Shown here: in pieces, positions 60,669 through 64,000 of the stretch
Numbering within the stretch: the stretch's first letter is position 1
Layout of the letters: every line of letters starts with the position of its first letter
The notes under the pieces: model-generated
What the model saw: the letters and a program-made list of their open reading frames with translations, nothing else
What the model was told of the DNA's origin: nothing
Database searches by the model: none
NCBI RefSeq assembly: GCF_018863415.1
Contig: NZ_JAHKSN010000003.1
Location: 186,001 to 250,000, forward strand
Source: Deinococcus aestuarii
GTDB lineage: Bacteria > Deinococcota > Deinococci > Deinococcales > Deinococcaceae
DNA length: 64,000 nt
Direction of reading: 5' to 3'
Position numbers and translations under genes: made by a program

Positions 60669-62597
60669 GTGACCGCTCGCCCCGCCGCGCCCCCCGGACT
60701 CAGCGCCGAAGAGACCGCCTGGCGTCAGAACCTGCTGCTCACGCTGCCTCTCGCCGGGCTGGCGGTCGCGGCGGGGATCTGGCTGGAGGCGCGGGCGCCG
60801 CAGTCCGTGGCCTTTGACCGGGTGGGCTACCCGGTGCTGGCCGCGCTGCTGCTGGGGCTGACCGGGTGGCTGCGGGCCCGGCCGACGGCCCTGCGCGCGG
60901 TTGTGCTCGCCTCGGTGGGTGCGGCAGGGGCGTTTTTCGGCCTGCGCCTCGCGTACCTGCTGCACTTCACGCACGGGGCCGAGACCCTGCGCGAACTCAC
61001 CGAGGCGTACGGGTGGGTGCCCGTCATGTACGTCGTGACGTACCTCGTGCCGGAGAGTCAGGGCCGCGCGGCCCGCCGCCTGGCGGTGGCCTGCCTGCTG
61101 TGGATGCTGCTCGTGGGTGCCGCCTTCTCGGCGACGCACGCGGGCGAGCGGGCCGCCTTCCCGGTGATCTCCGCGCTCGTGCAGCTCGCGTGCAGCAACC
61201 TGGCGGTGCTCATCCTCACCCGTTCGCTCGCCGAGCGGTTGCAGGGCCGCGCCCGCGAGCACGAGCGGCTGGCGAGCACCGATGTCCCCACCGGGCGGTT
61301 CAACCGCCGGGGCTGGTCGGCGGCCTTTGAAAAGGTGCTGCGGGACCGCGACCAGACGCAGGTGCAGGCGCAGGTGCAGGCGTACGCCGTACTGTTCATC
61401 GACCTCGACGGCTTCAAGCGGGTGAACGACACGCGCGGCCACGAGGTCGGCGACGCGCTGCTGCGGCAGGCCGGGGAGCGGCTGCACCTCCTGGCCGCCG
61501 GGGGCGCCGCCGCGCGGCTGGGCGGGGACGAGTTCGCCCTGTTCGCGCCCGTGGAAGGCACCTGGCAGGCCGAGGCCCTTGCGGAGCGGGTGCGGGGCGC
61601 CCTCCAGGCCCCGTACGAGATCGGCGCCTTCACCGAACTCGTGACCGCCTCGGTGGGGGTGAGCGTCGCCCCCCACGACGGCGCCGACCCAGAGACGCTG
61701 CTGCGCACGGCCGACCTCGCCATGTACCGCGCCAAGCGGACGGGCAAGAACGCCGTGCGCCGCTACGCGAGCGTGCTCGGGGAGGCCGAATCGCGCCGTG
61801 CCCGGCTGGAGCGCGACATCCAGCACGCCGCCGAGCGCGGGGAGCTGACCCTGCACTACCAGCCCCTCTTCGAGCTGCGCGCCCGCCGGGCGGTGAAGGT
61901 GGAGGCCCTGCTGCGCTGGGCACACCCCTCCCTGGGAGCGGTCAGCCCCACCGAGTTCATCCCCCTCGCGGAGGCCACGGGCCTGATCCGGCCGCTCGGC
62001 GAGTGGGCGCTGAGGCAGGCCTGCGCGGACGCCCGGCACCTCCCGGACGCCCTCGTCGTCGCGGTGAACGTCTCGCCCGTGCAACTGGAGGACGGCGACT
62101 TTCCGGAGCTGGTCCAGGCGGTCTTGCGCGAGTCGGGGCTGGCGCCCGGGCGGCTGGAACTCGAACTTACCGAGACGGCCGTCATGCGCGACGTGGACCG
62201 CGCCCGGCACGCGCTGGGGCAACTGCGCGCCCTGGGGGTGCGGGTGGCCCTCGACGACTTCGGCACCGGGCACACCTCGCTCTCCTCGCTGCGGGACCTG
62301 CCGCTCGACACCGTCAAGATCGACCGCTCCTTCGTGGCGGACCTGCGCGGCGGCCAGGCACAGCCCTTCGCCCGGACGCTCCTCGGCGCGCTCCTTCAGG
62401 TCGCCGACCTCCTCGACCTCGAGGTCGTCGCGGAGGGACTGGAGGACGACGCGCAGTTGCAGGCCCTCCACGCCCTGGGCTGCCACGTCGGGCAGGGCTA
62501 CCTGCTCGGGCGGCCCGCCCCGCTGGGCGACGTGCTCGCCACCCCCTGGGGCCAGGGGCGTCGGGAGCCGGAGGACGTGGGCGCGGTCGTCGCCTGA
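60669..62597 (+). CDS. Membrane GGDEF-EAL c-di-GMP protein
   Basis: A 642-residue protein. Five or six membrane helices cover about 20-190 (LLLTLPLAGLAVAAGIWL, VAFDRVGYPVLAALLLGLTG, AVVLASVGAAGAFFGLRLAY, LAVACLLWMLLVGAAF, VQLACSNLAVLILTRSL). The GGDEF domain follows with the intact signature GGDEF at 285-289 and no RxxD inhibition site before it. The EAL domain has EAL at 412-414 and later ETAVMRDVDRARHALGQL and ALDDFGTGHTSLSSL, so both catalytic motifs are kept. It could make or degrade c-di-GMP; the sign cannot be read. Next to a polysaccharide operon it is a natural regulator of export. The GTG at 60669 has weak upstream purines. Confidence 0.95.
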   Translation: MTARPAAPPGLSAEETAWRQNLLLTLPLAGLAVAAGIWLEARAPQSVAFDRVGYPVLAALLLGLTGWLRARPTALRAVVLASVGAAGAFFGLRLAYLLHFTHGAETLRELTEAYGWVPVMYVVTYLVPESQGRAARRLAVACLLWMLLVGAAFSATHAGERAAFPVISALVQLACSNLAVLILTRSLAERLQGRAREHERLASTDVPTGRFNRRGWSAAFEKVLRDRDQTQVQAQVQAYAVLFIDLDGFKRVNDTRGHEVGDALLRQAGERLHLLAAGGAAARLGGDEFALFAPVEGTWQAEALAERVRGALQAPYEIGAFTELVTASVGVSVAPHDGADPETLLRTADLAMYRAKRTGKNAVRRYASVLGEAESRRARLERDIQHAAERGELTLHYQPLFELRARRAVKVEALLRWAHPSLGAVSPTEFIPLAEATGLIRPLGEWALRQACADARHLPDALVVAVNVSPVQLEDGDFPELVQAVLRESGLAPGRLELELTETAVMRDVDRARHALGQLRALGVRVALDDFGTGHTSLSSLRDLPLDTVKIDRSFVADLRGGQAQPFARTLLGALLQVADLLDLEVVAEGLEDDAQLQALHALGCHVGQGYLLGRPAPLGDVLATPWGQGRREPEDVGAVVA

Positions 62598-62676
62598 CCT
62601 CGCGCACGGCCGCCAGACCGTCACGCGGTCCTCACATTCCGCAGCGCCGGGAGACCGGGCTGGTACAACGGGGAGC

Positions 62677-63753
62677 ATGTGCGCCCTCCCCCTCCAGACC
62701 GCCCTCCCCGCCGCGCGGGAGGCGACCCGGACCTTCCTGAACGCGCTCTCCCCCGCCGGGCGGGTGGTCGTCTTCTGCCACTTCGACGCGGACGGGCTCT
62801 CGGCGGGGGCCCTCTTCGGCCGGGCCCTGCCCCGGCTGGGGTTTCAGGACGTGCGGGTGGTGCCCTCGGGGCGCGGGGAATCCGCCTTCTCGGAGGGGGC
62901 GCGGGCCCGCCTCGCCGCGCTCGGCCCGGCGGCCCTCGTCGTCACGGACCTGGGGGTCAACGGGCGGGGCGTGCTGCCGGACGTGCCGACCCTGTACGTG
63001 GACCACCACCAGCCGGGCGGGATGCCGGGCGGGAACGTCACCGTCGTGAGCGGCTACCCCTGGGACCCCATCCCCGCCAGCGCGTGGCTCGCGCACGACC
63101 TCCTCTCGCCGCTGACCGACATTGAGGACCTCGGGTGGATCGGGGCGGTCGGGACGATCGGCGACCTCGGGGACGGGGCGCCCTGGGACCTCCTGCCTGC
63201 CATCAAGAAGCGCTACACCGCCAAGTGGCTCAAGGAGGCCGTCGCGCTCGTGAACGCGGCCCGGCGGGCGAGTGCCTTCGACATCGACACGCCGCTGAAG
63301 CTGCTGCTCACCGCCGACGGCCCGAAGGACCTCGCCACCGACGACGAGCACGGGGCCGACCGGCTGCGTGCCTACCGGGCGGAGGTGGGCGCCGAACTCG
63401 CCGTCGCCCGCCGCGCGGCCCCGACGTTCAGCGCCACCGGGCCCTACGCCCTCGTCCGGCTGCACTCGGGGGCGCAGATTCACCCGCTGATCGCGCAGCA
63501 GTGGCGCGGTCGCCTGCCCGGCCACGCGGTGATCGCGGCCAACACGGGCTACCTGCCGGGCACGGTCGCCTTCTCGATGCGGACCGCCCGCGCCGACCTG
63601 AACCTCCCGGCCATCCTCCAGGCCATCGACGTGGGGGATACGGCGGAAAGCTACGGCCACGGGCACGACCAGGCCTCGGGGGGCCAGCTTCCACCGTCCG
63701 CCTTCGACCGCGTGCTCGACGCCCTGGGGTTTGGCGCCGTCGCGCGGGAGTGA
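62677..63753 (+). CDS. DHH/DHHA1 family phosphoesterase
   Basis: A 358-residue RecJ/NrnA-like phosphoesterase. Motif I is HFDADGLSAG (His35, Asp37, Asp39), motif III DHHQPGG (109-115), and the C-terminal DHHA1 part ends with GHGHDQASGGQLPP. All metal-binding residues expected for an Mn2+-dependent nuclease or nanoRNase are present. It is shorter than RecJ and has no OB-fold, so it probably acts on short oligonucleotides or cyclic dinucleotides. That would fit the neighbouring GGDEF-EAL protein but is not proven. The start is the ATG at 62677, preceded by GGGGAGC. Confidence 0.93.
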   Translation: MCALPLQTALPAAREATRTFLNALSPAGRVVVFCHFDADGLSAGALFGRALPRLGFQDVRVVPSGRGESAFSEGARARLAALGPAALVVTDLGVNGRGVLPDVPTLYVDHHQPGGMPGGNVTVVSGYPWDPIPASAWLAHDLLSPLTDIEDLGWIGAVGTIGDLGDGAPWDLLPAIKKRYTAKWLKEAVALVNAARRASAFDIDTPLKLLLTADGPKDLATDDEHGADRLRAYRAEVGAELAVARRAAPTFSATGPYALVRLHSGAQIHPLIAQQWRGRLPGHAVIAANTGYLPGTVAFSMRTARADLNLPAILQAIDVGDTAESYGHGHDQASGGQLPPSAFDRVLDALGFGAVARE

Positions 63754-63831
63754 GCGCGGGGGCCGAAATTGTCGGCGGGCACCCAGCATGAGCCCGGCGA
63801 CAAGGAAATTCGTCCAAAGTGAACTAACTCT

Positions 63832-63855
63832 CACATTTGGGACTTTTAGGCTGCT
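63832..63855 (+). repeat. Degenerate seventh copy of the direct-repeat motif
   Basis: CACATTTGGGAC (63832-63843), also found at 22008-22019 ahead of the fifth repeat, is followed by TTTTAGGCTGCTTTT. The whole resembles the second copy (GGGACACCTTTGGGCTGTTTTT) with two bases missing. It stands alone upstream of the last gene. Confidence 0.4.
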
Positions 63856-63937
63856 TTTCATGAGGGAGAAGACCCTTTCCCCCTCAGACCCGATACGCCG
63901 GACCCACACGCACCACCCACTGCAAGGAGGTTGGAGG

Positions 63938-64000
63938 ATGACGTACCTGACCCGCCACACGCTGCTGACGGCCGCACTGCTTCTGGGCATCGCCACGGCC
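63938..64000 (+). CDS. Secreted protein, N-terminal fragment
   Basis: The ATG at 63938 is preceded by a doubled ribosome site (AAGGAGGTTGGAGG). Only 21 codons are present, reading MTYLTRHTLLTAALLLGIAT followed by Ala. This is a signal peptide with a basic start and hydrophobic core. The rest lies outside the window, so nothing can be said about its function. Confidence 0.7.
   Translation, partial: MTYLTRHTLLTAALLLGIATA

Noticed and set aside
63820..63836. CRP-type site (GTGA ... TCAC) upstream of the last gene
   Set aside because: The half sites are separated by 8 bases instead of the 6 of the CRP consensus, so support is too weak.

Overview
The window is strongly GC-rich and gene-dense, with Shine-Dalgarno-led genes, many GTG starts and 4-base stop/start overlaps. 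The repertoire (an operon of secreted DUF11/Ig-like repeat proteins with an outer-membrane barrel, a RecJ-like DHH phosphoesterase, a RusA-like nuclease, a dGTPase, a large exopolysaccharide locus) fits a Deinococcus-type bacterium. That assignment is an inference from gene content; no rRNA or other marker is present. No tRNA, insertion sequence or CRISPR array was recognised.

Layout. 1-5012 (+): amine/nitrogen catabolism: the end of a nitrilase, a double SnoaL/NTF2-like protein, an MSOX/MTOX-type flavin oxidase, and ethanolamine ammonia-lyase eutB-eutC, in which eutB carries an in-frame TAG. 5575-8656 (+): a small unknown protein, a secreted Het-C/phospholipase-C-like protein and an SDR oxidoreductase, followed by about 1 kb without a supportable gene. 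9706-20128 (+): a six-gene cell-surface cluster of DUF11-like secreted proteins and a 1063-residue barrel-type protein. 20225-21678 (-): a subtilase and a small stand-alone inhibitor-I9-like protein. 21787-22062: six copies of a 17-bp direct repeat in an AT-richer intergenic patch. 22283-30357: mixed housekeeping and enzyme genes (lipid kinase, secreted hydrolase, GT2, dGTPase, RusA-like, CE7 esterase, membrane protein). 30493-34968 (-): GAF sensor, multi-PAS histidine kinase and four-CBS protein.

The main block is exopolysaccharide/glycan synthesis. A 13-gene minus-strand operon (49928 down to 35533) encodes UDP-glucose dehydrogenase, two epimerases, a flippase, two glycosyltransferases, an asparagine synthase-like amidotransferase, a PglC-like phosphoglycosyl transferase, a formyltransferase, two kinds of GNAT-fold protein and a DegT aminotransferase. 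A plus-strand operon (55532-60500) encodes a membrane 4,6-dehydratase (PglF/WbpM/CapD type), a Wzz/tyrosine-kinase-like copolymerase and an O-antigen ligase-like polymerase. Together they could make a glycan containing N-acylated, possibly N-formylated, 4-amino sugars on an undecaprenyl carrier, then export and polymerise it. The two operons are headed by copies of the same 134-bp leader in opposite orientation. Each leader carries an 11-bp-period direct repeat (TTAACG-N5-TTAACG) exactly 10 bp upstream of a TANNNT hexamer, the geometry of an OmpR/PhoB-type activated promoter, so co-regulation is likely. Between the operons lie a DUF3887-like membrane protein, a beta-helix lipoprotein and a BTAD/AAA regulator that is itself interrupted by an in-frame TAG.

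60669-64000 (+): a membrane GGDEF-EAL protein, a DHH phosphoesterase, and the first 21 codons of a secreted protein that runs off the window.
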